NCBI RefSeq assembly: GCF_011297335.1
Contig: NZ_JAAOTJ010000002.1
Location: forward strand, 62,001 to 126,000
Direction: 5' to 3'
Source of the DNA: Catellatospora methionotrophica
GTDB lineage: Bacteria > Actinomycetota > Actinomycetes > Mycobacteriales > Micromonosporaceae
Length of the DNA stretch: 64,000 bases
In this document: positions 23,543-31,485 of the stretch, one piece after another
Layout of the letters: every line of letters starts with the position of its first letter
How positions within the stretch are numbered: the stretch's first letter is position 1
Notes under the pieces: generated by a model
What the model saw: only the letters and a program-made list of their open reading frames with translations
What the model was told of the DNA's origin: nothing
Databases searched by the model: none
Program-made: the position numbers and the translations under genes

Positions 23543-25197
23543 TGCCCCTCCAGGTATCGGTGTACGAGTGAGATGGCCATGGCGCCCTCGCCGACGGCGG
23601 AGGCGACGCGCTTGACCGAGTCGGACCGCACGTCACCGGCGGCGAACACGCCCGGCACGCTGGATTCCAGGTGGTAGGGGTCGCGCTCCAGGCGCCACCC
23701 GGCGGGGCGCTTGCCGCCGCTGAGCAGGTCGGGCCCGGTCAGCACGAAGCCGTGCTCGTCGCGGGCGATGACGCCGTCGAGCCAGTCGGTGCCCGGTTCC
23801 GCGCCGATGAAGATGAACAGCCAGGACGCGTCGACCGCGGACTCCTGCCCGGTGCGGGTGTCCACGAGCGTCAGCCGCTCCAGGTGGTCGTCGCCGCTGC
23901 CTTCCTTGACCTGGGTGTACGGGTGCACGGTGATGTTCTCGATCGCCTCGATCTGGTCGATCAGGTAACGCGACATCGACCGGCGCAGGTCCTCCCCGCG
24001 GATCAGCATGTGCACGCGGCTGGCGTACCGGGAGAAGTAGACCGCGGCCTGGCCCGCCGAGTTGGCCCCGCCGACGATGTAGACGTCCTGGTCCTGGCAG
24101 CCGGGCGCCTCGGTGGCCGCCGAGCCGTAGTAGACGCCGCGGCCGGTCAGGTCCGCGCAGCCGGGCACGTCGAGCATCCGGTACGACACACCCGTGGCCA
24201 GCACGACGCTGTGCGCGGCGATGCGGCTGCCGTCGGCGAAGTGCACGACGCGCGCCGAGCCGCAGGTCTCCAGGGCGGTGACCTCGCGGGCCGACAGCAG
24301 CTCCGCGCCGAACTTCAGCGCCTGGCGGCGGGCCCGTTCGGTGAGCTGCGCGCCGGAGACGCCGTCGGGGAAGCCGAGGTAGTTCTCGATGCGGCTGCTC
24401 TGCCCGGCCTGCCCGCCGGTCGCGCGGCGCTCGACGAGCACGGTGCGCAGGCCCTCGGAGGCGGCGTACACGGCCGAGCCGAGCCCGGCCGGGCCCGCCC
24501 CGACGACGATGACGTCGTAGAAGTCCGAGGCGGGGGTGGTGGTCAGGCCGATGTTGGCGGCGAGTTCGGCCTCGTGCGGCTGGACCAGGGTCTTGCCGTC
24601 GGCGGTCACCACCAGGGGCACGTCGTCAGCGGTCAGCCCGGCCGCGGCCAGCAGGCGCGCGCCCTCGGGGTCGTCGGCGACGTACCAGCGGAACGGGACC
24701 AGGTTGCGGGCGAGGAAGTCACGGATCTTGTAGGAGTGCGCGGACCAGCGGTGCCCGACGACGCGCAGCTCGGCCGTCGCCGCGTCCGGGGTCGCCAGCC
24801 AGGACTGCAGCAGGTCGTCCACAACGGGGTAGAGGTGCTCCTCCGGCGGGTTCCACGGCTTGAGCAGGTAGTGGTCGAGGTCGACCAGGTTGATCGCGTT
24901 GATCGCCGCGTCGGTGTCGGCGTACGCGGTCAGCAGCACCCGCCGCGCGCGGGGGTAGAGGTCCATCGCCGATTCCAGGAACTGGATGCCGTTCATCTGC
25001 GGCATTCGGTAGTCGGCCAGCAGCACCGCCACCTGCTGCCCGCGCAGCTTCAGCTCACGCAGCGCGTCCAGGGCCTCGGCGCCCGAACTGGCCCGCACCA
25101 CCCGGTAGTTCTCACCGTAGTGCCGGCGCAGGTCACGCGCCACCGCGCGGGAGACGTTCGGGTCGTCGTCCACGGTCAGGATCGCCGGAGTGCTCAT
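23539..25197 (-). CDS. Receiver - glutaredoxin-like - TrxR-like flavoprotein fusion
   Basis: A 552-residue three-part protein. Residues 5-125 are a response-regulator receiver (VDDD, phospho-site D62 in LLADYRMPQMNG, K113 in LLKPW). Residues 140-218 resemble a thioredoxin/glutaredoxin-like domain (ELRVVGHRWSAHSYKIRDFL...VPLVVTADGKTLVQP) with Ser/His where the CxxC would be. Residues 226-552 are a thioredoxin-reductase-like FAD/NAD(P)H oxidoreductase (GAGPAGLGSAVYAAS; VGGANSAGQAA; VFAAGDVRSD), but the redox CxxC position reads SAATEA (359-364). It therefore cannot be an ordinary thioredoxin reductase. ATG 25197 has AGGTGA just upstream. Probably a flavin-linked output domain switched by phosphorylation. 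Confidence 0.88.
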   Translation of the reverse strand: MSTPAILTVDDDPNVSRAVARDLRRHYGENYRVVRASSGAEALDALRELKLRGQQVAVLLADYRMPQMNGIQFLESAMDLYPRARRVLLTAYADTDAAINAINLVDLDHYLLKPWNPPEEHLYPVVDDLLQSWLATPDAATAELRVVGHRWSAHSYKIRDFLARNLVPFRWYVADDPEGARLLAAAGLTADDVPLVVTADGKTLVQPHEAELAANIGLTTTPASDFYDVIVVGAGPAGLGSAVYAASEGLRTVLVERRATGGQAGQSSRIENYLGFPDGVSGAQLTERARRQALKFGAELLSAREVTALETCGSARVVHFADGSRIAAHSVVLATGVSYRMLDVPGCADLTGRGVYYGSAATEAPGCQDQDVYIVGGANSAGQAAVYFSRYASRVHMLIRGEDLRRSMSRYLIDQIEAIENITVHPYTQVKEGSGDDHLERLTLVDTRTGQESAVDASWLFIFIGAEPGTDWLDGVIARDEHGFVLTGPDLLSGGKRPAGWRLERDPYHLESSVPGVFAAGDVRSDSVKRVASAVGEGAMAISLVHRYLEGQ

Positions 25198-25276
25198 GTC
25201 ACCTATCAAAACACCTTCCCGGCCGCTTTCCATGGCAAGTTGATCACAATGGCATCACCGGTCACAGGTGTAACTT

Positions 25277-26257
25277 TCACGCGCTCGCCAGCGCGTCGAG
25301 GTCGTTGGCCAGCCGCTCGCTGGACCAGGCGAGCAGGTCGGCGTTCTCCTTCTCCGGGTAGCCGCGCACGGCCGTCTCGGCGACCAGGATCAGCCACAGG
25401 TAGGCGCGGTACATGGCCAGCCGGATCTCCTCGCCGGGATGCAGGGCTCGGCCCAGGAAGCCGTCGACCGCCGCCGCGGCCTGGTCCTCGGGCGCGAACG
25501 AGGCCAGTGAGACCAACTCGGCGAGCGGGTCGCCGTAGAAGGCGCGCTCGCCGTCGATGATGCCCTCGACCCGCCAGCCGTCGCCGTCGGGCAGCACGAA
25601 CACGTTGCCGTCCCAGAGGTCGTAGTGGACCAGGGCGGGCACGGTGACCGCGTCGAGCAGCGGCGCGTGGCGCAGCACCAGCTCGCGGATCTGCGCGGCG
25701 GGCCTGGGCAGCGGCCGGTCGGTGGCGGTGGCGTCGGCCAGGATGTCGTCGATGAAGCACAGGAACGACTCCCGCCAGGACGCCGAGCGGGTGCGTCCGT
25801 CGCGGCGAGGGTAGCCGAAGCGCGCGCCGGTGACGGTGGTGCTGTGCGCGGCTATGCGGCCCAGCTCACGGCGGATCGCGAGCACGTGCTCGGCGGCCAT
25901 GGTCTGCTTTGCCTGCTCGAAGGAGACTCCGCGCAACCGCGACATGATTATGATGCCGCCGTCGGCGTCGGCGTGCCACATCGTCGGCAGCGGCACGCCC
26001 GCAGCCGCGGCGCGCTCGAAGAACTCGATCTCGGTGTGCATCAGGTCGACCTCGTAGGTCAGCATCGTCAGGCCCTGTTCCGGCGCGACCTTCAGCACGA
26101 CCTCCCGGCCGTCGTCCAGGAGCACGGCGTGCGCGGCGTTGAAGAAGCCGTCGGTGAACTCCTCGTGCCCGGTGACGACGGCGTTGTCGCCCAGGCCCTG
26201 CCTGATCAGGCGGGTGATGTCGGCATCGGACAGCACGGGCTTGGTGATACTGCGCAT
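25277..26257 (-). CDS. Aminoglycoside phosphotransferase (APH)-fold kinase
   Basis: A 326-residue APH/choline-kinase-like protein. GREVVLKVAPEQ contains the ATP-binding lysine, VHYDLWDGNVFV is the catalytic H-x-D-x-x-x-x-N loop, and IIDGERAFYGDP is the metal-binding Asp segment. The family phosphorylates small molecules (antibiotics, sugars, choline, macrolides) and members are mostly not resistance genes; the substrate is unknown. Nothing in the neighbourhood (signalling pair, cellulases) helps. It diverges from the GH5 cellulase gene. Confidence 0.85.
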   Translation of the reverse strand: MRSITKPVLSDADITRLIRQGLGDNAVVTGHEEFTDGFFNAAHAVLLDDGREVVLKVAPEQGLTMLTYEVDLMHTEIEFFERAAAAGVPLPTMWHADADGGIIIMSRLRGVSFEQAKQTMAAEHVLAIRRELGRIAAHSTTVTGARFGYPRRDGRTRSASWRESFLCFIDDILADATATDRPLPRPAAQIRELVLRHAPLLDAVTVPALVHYDLWDGNVFVLPDGDGWRVEGIIDGERAFYGDPLAELVSLASFAPEDQAAAAVDGFLGRALHPGEEIRLAMYRAYLWLILVAETAVRGYPEKENADLLAWSSERLANDLDALASA

Positions 26258-26373
26258 AGGTCGGATCGTGCCGCGAGAGCGCTTCCTGTCGCAACCGCCG
26301 TCGGCTCCGGCGGGCGCGAGATTGACGCAGACTGTTGCGTCCGGGTTACGGGAGCCCTACGCTCCAACACAAG

Positions 26374-26387
26374 TGGGAGCGCTCCCG
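26374..26387. promoter_or_regulatory. CebR-type operator 1
   Basis: TGGGAGCGCTCCCG differs from the CebR palindrome TGGGAGCGCTCCCA at the last base only. CebR (LacI family) represses cellulase genes until cello-oligosaccharides are present. The site is 199 bp upstream of the GH5 start. Confidence 0.88.
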
Positions 26388-26518
26388 TTCACTGTCGTCT
26401 ATATCTGGTCCACTCCGGACCGCCGTCGGCAGGGTCGGGAACCGGGTGGACCGCCTCGGCGGACCGCTCGTGTCGCCGCCGGTGCCCGCCGGGGGAGTGG
26501 CCGTATCCGGCCCGTGAA

Positions 26519-26532
26519 TGGGAGCGCTCCCG
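26519..26532. promoter_or_regulatory. CebR-type operator 2
   Basis: The same 14-mer TGGGAGCGCTCCCG occurs again 54 bp upstream of the GH5 start, 145 bp after operator 1. Two sites could allow looping or cooperative repression. Confidence 0.88.
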
Positions 26533-26585
26533 ACCTGCGGCCGGCTACCGATCGCCGTCCGCCCACCGCTTCCGGAAGGTTCTCC

Positions 26586-28541
26586 ATGGCACTCAGTAGG
26601 AAGGCGGGGATCGGCAGGCGACTGCGCATCCCCCTCGCGCTGGCCACGCTGGCCACGATGCTGGCGTCCGGCGCGGCCGTGCTCGCCCCGACCACCGCCG
26701 CCGCCGCGGTGCCGGAGAAGGACTGGCTGCACGTCCAGGGCAACAAGGTCGTCGACGAGGCCGGTAACGAGGTCTGGCTGACCGGCGTCAACTGGTTCGG
26801 CTACAACGCCTCCGAGCGGGTCTTCCACGGCCTGTGGTCGGGCAACATCACCACCATCACCAAGGGCATGGCCGACCGCGGCATCAACCTGGTCCGCGTG
26901 CCGATCTCCACCCAGCTGCTGCTGGAGTGGAAGGCCGGGCAGACCGTCGCCGCGCCGAACGTGAACACGTACGCCAACCCCGAGCTGCTCGGCAAGAACA
27001 ACCTGCAGATCTTCGACTTCTGGCTGCAGCTGTGCGAGCAGTACGGCATCAAGGTCATGCTCGACGTGCACAGCGCCGAGGCCGACAACTCCGGCCACAT
27101 CCACCCCGTGTGGTGGAAGGGCACCATCACGACCGAGCAGTTCTACCAGGGCTGGGAGTGGGTGACCAACCGGTACAAGAACAACGACACCATCGTCGCG
27201 ATGGACATCAAGAACGAGCCGCACGGCACCCCCAACCAGCCCCCGCGGGCCAAGTGGGACAACAGCACGGACCAGGACAACTTCAAGTACGTCTGCGAGA
27301 CCGCAGGAAAGCGCATCCTGGCGATCAACCCCAACGTGCTGATCCTGTGCGAGGGCATCGAGGTCTACCCGCGTCCCGGCGAGACCTGGAGCTCCCCGAA
27401 CACCGACCCGGACCTGACGCCGAACTACTTCTACAACTGGTGGGGCGGCAACCTGCGCGGCGTGCGCACCAACCCGATCAACCTCGGGGCCAACCAGGAC
27501 CAGCTGATGTACTCCCCGCACGACTACGGACCGCTGGTCTACGAGCAGCCCTGGTTCCAGGGCACGTTCGACAAGGCCTCGCTGACCAACGACGTGTGGC
27601 GGCCGAACTGGTTCTACATCCACGAGGACGGCATCGCGCCGCTGCTGATCGGCGAGTGGGGCGGCCGCCTCGGCCAGGACGCCCGCCAGGACAAGTGGAT
27701 GACCGCGCTGCGCGACCTGATCGTGCAGTACCGGCTGCACCAGACGTTCTGGGTGCTCAACCCTAACTCCGGCGACACCGGCGGCCTGCTGCTCGACGAC
27801 TGGGCCACCTGGGACACCGCCAAGTACAACCTGCTCAAGCCCGCGCTGTGGCAGCACCAGGGCAAGTTCGTCAGCCTCGACCACCAGGTCCGGCTTGGCG
27901 GCGGCACCAGCACCACCGGCTACAGCCTCGCCGACGTGTACGGCGGCGGGGGCACCGGCGGCGACACCATTGCCCCGTCCGCGCCCGGCAACCCGGCCGT
28001 CACCGGCGTGACCAGCAGCTCGGTGTCGCTGTCCTGGGGCGCGGCCACCGACAACGTCGGCGTCACCGCGTACGAGGTCTACCGCGCCGGGACCAAGGTC
28101 GCCACGGTCTCCGGGCGGACGTACACCGACACGGGACTGTCCGCGTCGACGGCGTACCAGTACACGGTGCGGGCGCGGGACGCGGCGGGCAACGTCTCGG
28201 CGGCCTCCGCCGCGGTCACCGGCACGACGTCCGGTGGCGGCGGAGGCGGCAGCGGCTGCACGGCCACGCTGCTGGTGACCGGCTCCTGGCAGGGCGGCAT
28301 GCAGGCGGAGGTGACCGTCAAGAACACCACCACCTCCACCTCGGCGGCCTGGGCGGTGGTGCTGAACATCCCGTCGACGCTGACCATCGCCAACCTGTGG
28401 AACGGCAGCCGGACCGGCAGCACCGTCGCCAACGCCCCGCACAACGGCTCGCTGGCCCCGTCGGGCAGCACGACGTTCGGGTTCGTCGCCAACGGCACCG
28501 GCACGGTCACCGTGACCAGCTGCGCACTCGCGCTGCCGTGA
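26586..28541 (+). CDS. Secreted GH5 endoglucanase with fn3 and CBM2
   Basis: A 651-residue secreted cellulase. A basic N-terminus, hydrophobic core and PTTAAAAVPEKD cleavage region make a signal peptide (about 1-43). Residues 45-440 are a GH5 catalytic domain: acid/base E211 in MDIKNEPHG and nucleophile E357 in LIGEWGG. Then a fibronectin type III domain (about 460-550), a Gly linker and a C-terminal CBM2 that starts at a Cys (SGCTATLLVTGSWQGGMQAEVTVKN) and binds crystalline cellulose. It cleaves internal beta-1,4-glucan bonds outside the cell. Two CebR-type boxes upstream indicate induction by cellulose breakdown products. It is followed by the GH9 gene. Confidence 0.93.
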   Translation: MALSRKAGIGRRLRIPLALATLATMLASGAAVLAPTTAAAAVPEKDWLHVQGNKVVDEAGNEVWLTGVNWFGYNASERVFHGLWSGNITTITKGMADRGINLVRVPISTQLLLEWKAGQTVAAPNVNTYANPELLGKNNLQIFDFWLQLCEQYGIKVMLDVHSAEADNSGHIHPVWWKGTITTEQFYQGWEWVTNRYKNNDTIVAMDIKNEPHGTPNQPPRAKWDNSTDQDNFKYVCETAGKRILAINPNVLILCEGIEVYPRPGETWSSPNTDPDLTPNYFYNWWGGNLRGVRTNPINLGANQDQLMYSPHDYGPLVYEQPWFQGTFDKASLTNDVWRPNWFYIHEDGIAPLLIGEWGGRLGQDARQDKWMTALRDLIVQYRLHQTFWVLNPNSGDTGGLLLDDWATWDTAKYNLLKPALWQHQGKFVSLDHQVRLGGGTSTTGYSLADVYGGGGTGGDTIAPSAPGNPAVTGVTSSSVSLSWGAATDNVGVTAYEVYRAGTKVATVSGRTYTDTGLSASTAYQYTVRARDAAGNVSAASAAVTGTTSGGGGGGSGCTATLLVTGSWQGGMQAEVTVKNTTTSTSAAWAVVLNIPSTLTIANLWNGSRTGSTVANAPHNGSLAPSGSTTFGFVANGTGTVTVTSCALALP

Positions 28542-28546
28542 CCGCC

Positions 28547-28618
28547 CCGGCCGGCGGCGGGCCCCTCCCCGTCGCCGGCCGGCCCGCGGAACGCGCCACC
28601 TGCGGCGCGTTCCGCGGG
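28547..28618. terminator. Two successive hairpins between GH5 and GH9 genes
   Basis: CCGGCCGGCG (28547-28556) pairs with CGCCGGCCGG (28573-28582); immediately after, CCCGCGGAACGCGCC (28583-28597) pairs perfectly with GGCGCGTTCCGCGGG (28604-28618). There is no T tract. They could terminate, attenuate read-through into the GH9 gene, or protect the GH5 mRNA 3' end. Confidence 0.65.
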
Positions 28619-28659
28619 CACACCACCGCCGACCATCCAGCCGATCACTGGAGTCCATG

Positions 28660-31437
28660 ATGAGACGCCCCTCCCGACGACTGCGCGTGGTGCTCGCCAC
28701 GGCCGTCGCCGCTCTCCTGCTACCGCTGCCCGCGGCGCCCGCGGCGGCCGACGTAGACACCAGCCCCGTGCGGGTCAACCAGATCGGCTACCTCACCGGA
28801 GCCGACAAGATCGCCACCGTGGTCGCCACGGGCGGCGCCCGCGCCTGGCAGGTGCGCCGGGCCTCCGGCGGCACCACGGTCGCGTCCGGGACCACCAGCG
28901 TGTACGGCAACGACCGCGCCTCCGGCGACGCCGTGCAGCAGGCCGACTTCAGCGCGCTGACCACGCCCGGCGACTATGTGCTCTGGGTCGACGGCGTCGG
29001 CACCAGCGTGCCGTTCACCATCTCGGCGTCGTCGCTCTACCCGGCCCTGGGCCGCGAGGCGATGCAGTACTTCTACTTCCACCGCATGGGCACCGCCGTC
29101 GACGGGCAGTACCTGCAGAACGCCGGGCACGGCCACGCCGCGCTGCACCCCGGCGACGAGTCGGTGCCCTGCTTCAACAACTGGTGCGGCAGCCAGCGCC
29201 TGAACGTGCGCTACTCCTGGGCCGACGCCGGCGACTTCGGCATCTACGCGGTCAACCACGCCGTGTCCGCGTGGACGCTGCTCAACCTGCTCGAACGCGA
29301 GCCGGGAGCGTACGGCGACGGGTCGCTGGCGATCCCGGAGCGGGCCAACGGCCGCCCGGACGTCCTGGACGAGGTCGAGTTCGGCTCGCGCTGGATGGCG
29401 GGGCTGCTGCCGTCGACCGGCCTGGCCTCGCACAAGGTGCACAACCACGCCTGGAGCGCGTTCCCGGTGACCTCGGTCGACTCCGAGAACGGGCTGGCCC
29501 GCTCGGCGATGGGCCCGTCGACCAACGCCACGTACGCCGTCGCGCGGACCAACGCGCAGCTCGCGCGGGTGCTCGCACCGTACGACGCGGCGCGCGCGGC
29601 GACCCTGTGGGGCATCGCGAAGGACGCCTGGACCAGGGCCGAGGCGCAGCCGAACGTCGACTACAACGAGTCCTCCGACGCCGAGGGCGGCGGCGACTAC
29701 GGCGACAGCAAGAACAGCGACGACCGGTACGCGGCGGCCGCCGAGCTGTACCTGACCGCGCTCAAGCGCACCGACACGGCGCTGTCGGGCTACCGCAGCG
29801 CGGTGACCGGGTCGGCGCACTACCGGGAGATCGGGCAGTTCGACTGGGCCGAGGTCGCCGCGACCGGCACCCTGTCGCTGGTCAGCGTCGCCAACGACCT
29901 GCCCGCCGCCGACCTGGCCACGATGCGCGCCAACGTGCGCGGCTTCGCCGACCAGATCGTCACGACGCTGCGCGGCGAGGGCTACCCGTCGCTGATCGGC
30001 GGCGCGCAGGCGTACCCGTGGGGATCGAACTCGTTCATCGCCAACCGGATGCTGGTGCTCGGCGTGGCCTATGACGACTCGGGCAGCCTGACCTACCTCA
30101 AGGCGCTGAACTACCTGATGGGCAACAACGCGATGCGCCTGTCGTACGTCACCGGCTACGGCGAGTACAGCGAGAGCGACCTGCACGACCGCTGGGCGTG
30201 GGGCAAGTACCCGGGACTGGCCTACCCGAAGGGCTGGCTCGCCGGCGGCCCGAACAACGAGCTGATCAACGACCCGGCCACGCCCACCGGCCGCCCGGCG
30301 GCCAAGTCGTACGCGCCGAAGAACACCGCGCCCGACGCGTGGGGCTCCAAGGAGAACACGATCAACTGGAACGCCCCGCTGGCCTGGGTCGCCACCTACC
30401 TGGACCGCAACGCGGCCGACCTGACCGGCGGCACCGACGTCACCCCGCCGACCGTGCCCGCGAACCTGCGCGTCACCGCGACCGGCACGTCGTCGGTCTC
30501 GCTGGCCTGGGACCCGTCGACCGACAACGTCGGCGTCGTCGGTTACGACGTCTACCGGGGCACGGCCAAGGTCGGCACCCCGACCGGCACGTCCTACACC
30601 GACACCGGCCTGTCCGCGTCCACGGCGTACCAGTACACGGTCCGGGCCCGCGACGCGGCCGGTTACGTATCGGCGGCGTCGTCGCCGGTGACCGCGACGA
30701 CCCAGGGCGGCGACGTGCAGCCGCCCGCCACCCCGGTCAACCTGCGGGTCACCGCGGCGGGCAGCGCCACGCTCACCATCGCCTGGGACGCGGTGCCGAC
30801 GGCGGTCGGCTACGCCGTGCGGCGCGGCGGGGTGCAGGTCGCGGTCGTGACCGGCACGTCGTACACCGACACCGGCCTGAGCCCGAACACGGCGTACACG
30901 TACACCGTGCAGGCCCGCAACGCCGCCGGTGACGCGTCGGCGTGGTCCGCGCCGATCACCGCGACCACGACGAACCCACCGACCGGCGGCGGCCTGGCCG
31001 TCCGCTACAAGAACAACGACGGCTCGCCGACCGACAACTCCATCCGGTTCGGCGTGCAGGTCGTCAACACCGGCACGGCCGCGCTCGGCCTGACCACGGT
31101 CACCGCCCGCTACTACCTGACCCGCGACGGGTCGGCGGGCGTGACGGTGTACTGCGACTGGGCCCAGCTCGGCTGCGGCGGCGTACGCACCACCGTGGTG
31201 AACCTGGCGACCCCGGTCGCCGGGGCCGACACCTACGTCGAGATCGCGTTCACCGGCGGCACCCTCGCCGCGGGCGCGTCGACCGGGGAGATCCAGCTAC
31301 GGCTGCACAGGGCCGACTGGGGACCGTTCAACGAGGTAGGCGACTACAGCCGGGGCACCAACACCGCGTTCGCGGACGCGCCCACCATCCCCGGATACAC
31401 CGGCGGCGTGCTCTCCTGGGGCACCCCACCGGCGTGA
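28660..31437 (+). CDS. Secreted GH9 cellulase with two fn3 domains and CBM3
   Basis: A 925-residue secreted enzyme: signal peptide ending near AAPAAADV, CelD-like N-terminal Ig domain (VRVNQIGYL...), GH9 catalytic barrel with YSWADAGDFGIYAVNHA (catalytic Asp pair), NESSDAEGGGDYGDSKNSDDRYAAAAELY and the C-terminal SKENTINWNAPLAWV carrying the proton-donor Glu, two fn3 domains (about 600-690 and 695-780) and a C-terminal CBM3 (LAVRYKNNDGSPTDNSIRFGVQVVNTG). It degrades cellulose, endo or processively. ATG 28660 is favoured over 28657 by spacing from GGAG. No CebR box was seen directly upstream, so it may depend on read-through from GH5. Confidence 0.92.
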   Translation: MRRPSRRLRVVLATAVAALLLPLPAAPAAADVDTSPVRVNQIGYLTGADKIATVVATGGARAWQVRRASGGTTVASGTTSVYGNDRASGDAVQQADFSALTTPGDYVLWVDGVGTSVPFTISASSLYPALGREAMQYFYFHRMGTAVDGQYLQNAGHGHAALHPGDESVPCFNNWCGSQRLNVRYSWADAGDFGIYAVNHAVSAWTLLNLLEREPGAYGDGSLAIPERANGRPDVLDEVEFGSRWMAGLLPSTGLASHKVHNHAWSAFPVTSVDSENGLARSAMGPSTNATYAVARTNAQLARVLAPYDAARAATLWGIAKDAWTRAEAQPNVDYNESSDAEGGGDYGDSKNSDDRYAAAAELYLTALKRTDTALSGYRSAVTGSAHYREIGQFDWAEVAATGTLSLVSVANDLPAADLATMRANVRGFADQIVTTLRGEGYPSLIGGAQAYPWGSNSFIANRMLVLGVAYDDSGSLTYLKALNYLMGNNAMRLSYVTGYGEYSESDLHDRWAWGKYPGLAYPKGWLAGGPNNELINDPATPTGRPAAKSYAPKNTAPDAWGSKENTINWNAPLAWVATYLDRNAADLTGGTDVTPPTVPANLRVTATGTSSVSLAWDPSTDNVGVVGYDVYRGTAKVGTPTGTSYTDTGLSASTAYQYTVRARDAAGYVSAASSPVTATTQGGDVQPPATPVNLRVTAAGSATLTIAWDAVPTAVGYAVRRGGVQVAVVTGTSYTDTGLSPNTAYTYTVQARNAAGDASAWSAPITATTTNPPTGGGLAVRYKNNDGSPTDNSIRFGVQVVNTGTAALGLTTVTARYYLTRDGSAGVTVYCDWAQLGCGGVRTTVVNLATPVAGADTYVEIAFTGGTLAAGASTGEIQLRLHRADWGPFNEVGDYSRGTNTAFADAPTIPGYTGGVLSWGTPPA

Positions 31438-31445
31438 CCGGACCG

Positions 31446-31477
31446 CCCGGGGCTCCTCCCGCCAGGGGAGCCCCGGG
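31446..31477. terminator. Bidirectional hairpin between GH9 and GH15 genes
   Basis: CCCGGGGCTCC (31446-31456) pairs perfectly with GGAGCCCCGGG (31467-31477) around a 10-nt loop, between the convergent stops at 31437 and 31486. Confidence 0.75.
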
Positions 31478-31485
31478 CACCTCCG

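Larger units (their letters stand above)
26258..26585. other. 328-bp control region of the cellulase genes
   Basis: Divergent gap between the APH-fold kinase and the GH5 cellulase. It contains two CebR-type boxes (26374-26387 and 26519-26532) on either side of about 130 bp without recognisable gene content, then a GGAAGG ribosome site just before the ATG at 26586. Confidence 0.7.

Noticed and set aside
23539-25197. Ordinary thioredoxin reductase plus frameshifted response regulator
   Set aside because: The frame is uninterrupted, the junction is in a natural linker and the redox cysteines are missing, so it is a true fusion with altered chemistry.
25277-26257. Aminoglycoside resistance gene
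   Set aside because: Only the general APH kinase fold is visible; nothing specific to known resistance enzymes.
28229-28255. GGC repeat as a mobile or satellite repeat
   Set aside because: It encodes the Gly linker before CBM2; a similar linker is in the gene at the right edge. Coding, not a DNA repeat element.
26346-28778. 810-codon minus-strand open frame over the GH5 gene
   Set aside because: It is the complement of a gene with signal peptide, GH5, fn3 and CBM2 domains; the antisense translation has no domain, only Gly/Arg/Val-rich runs.
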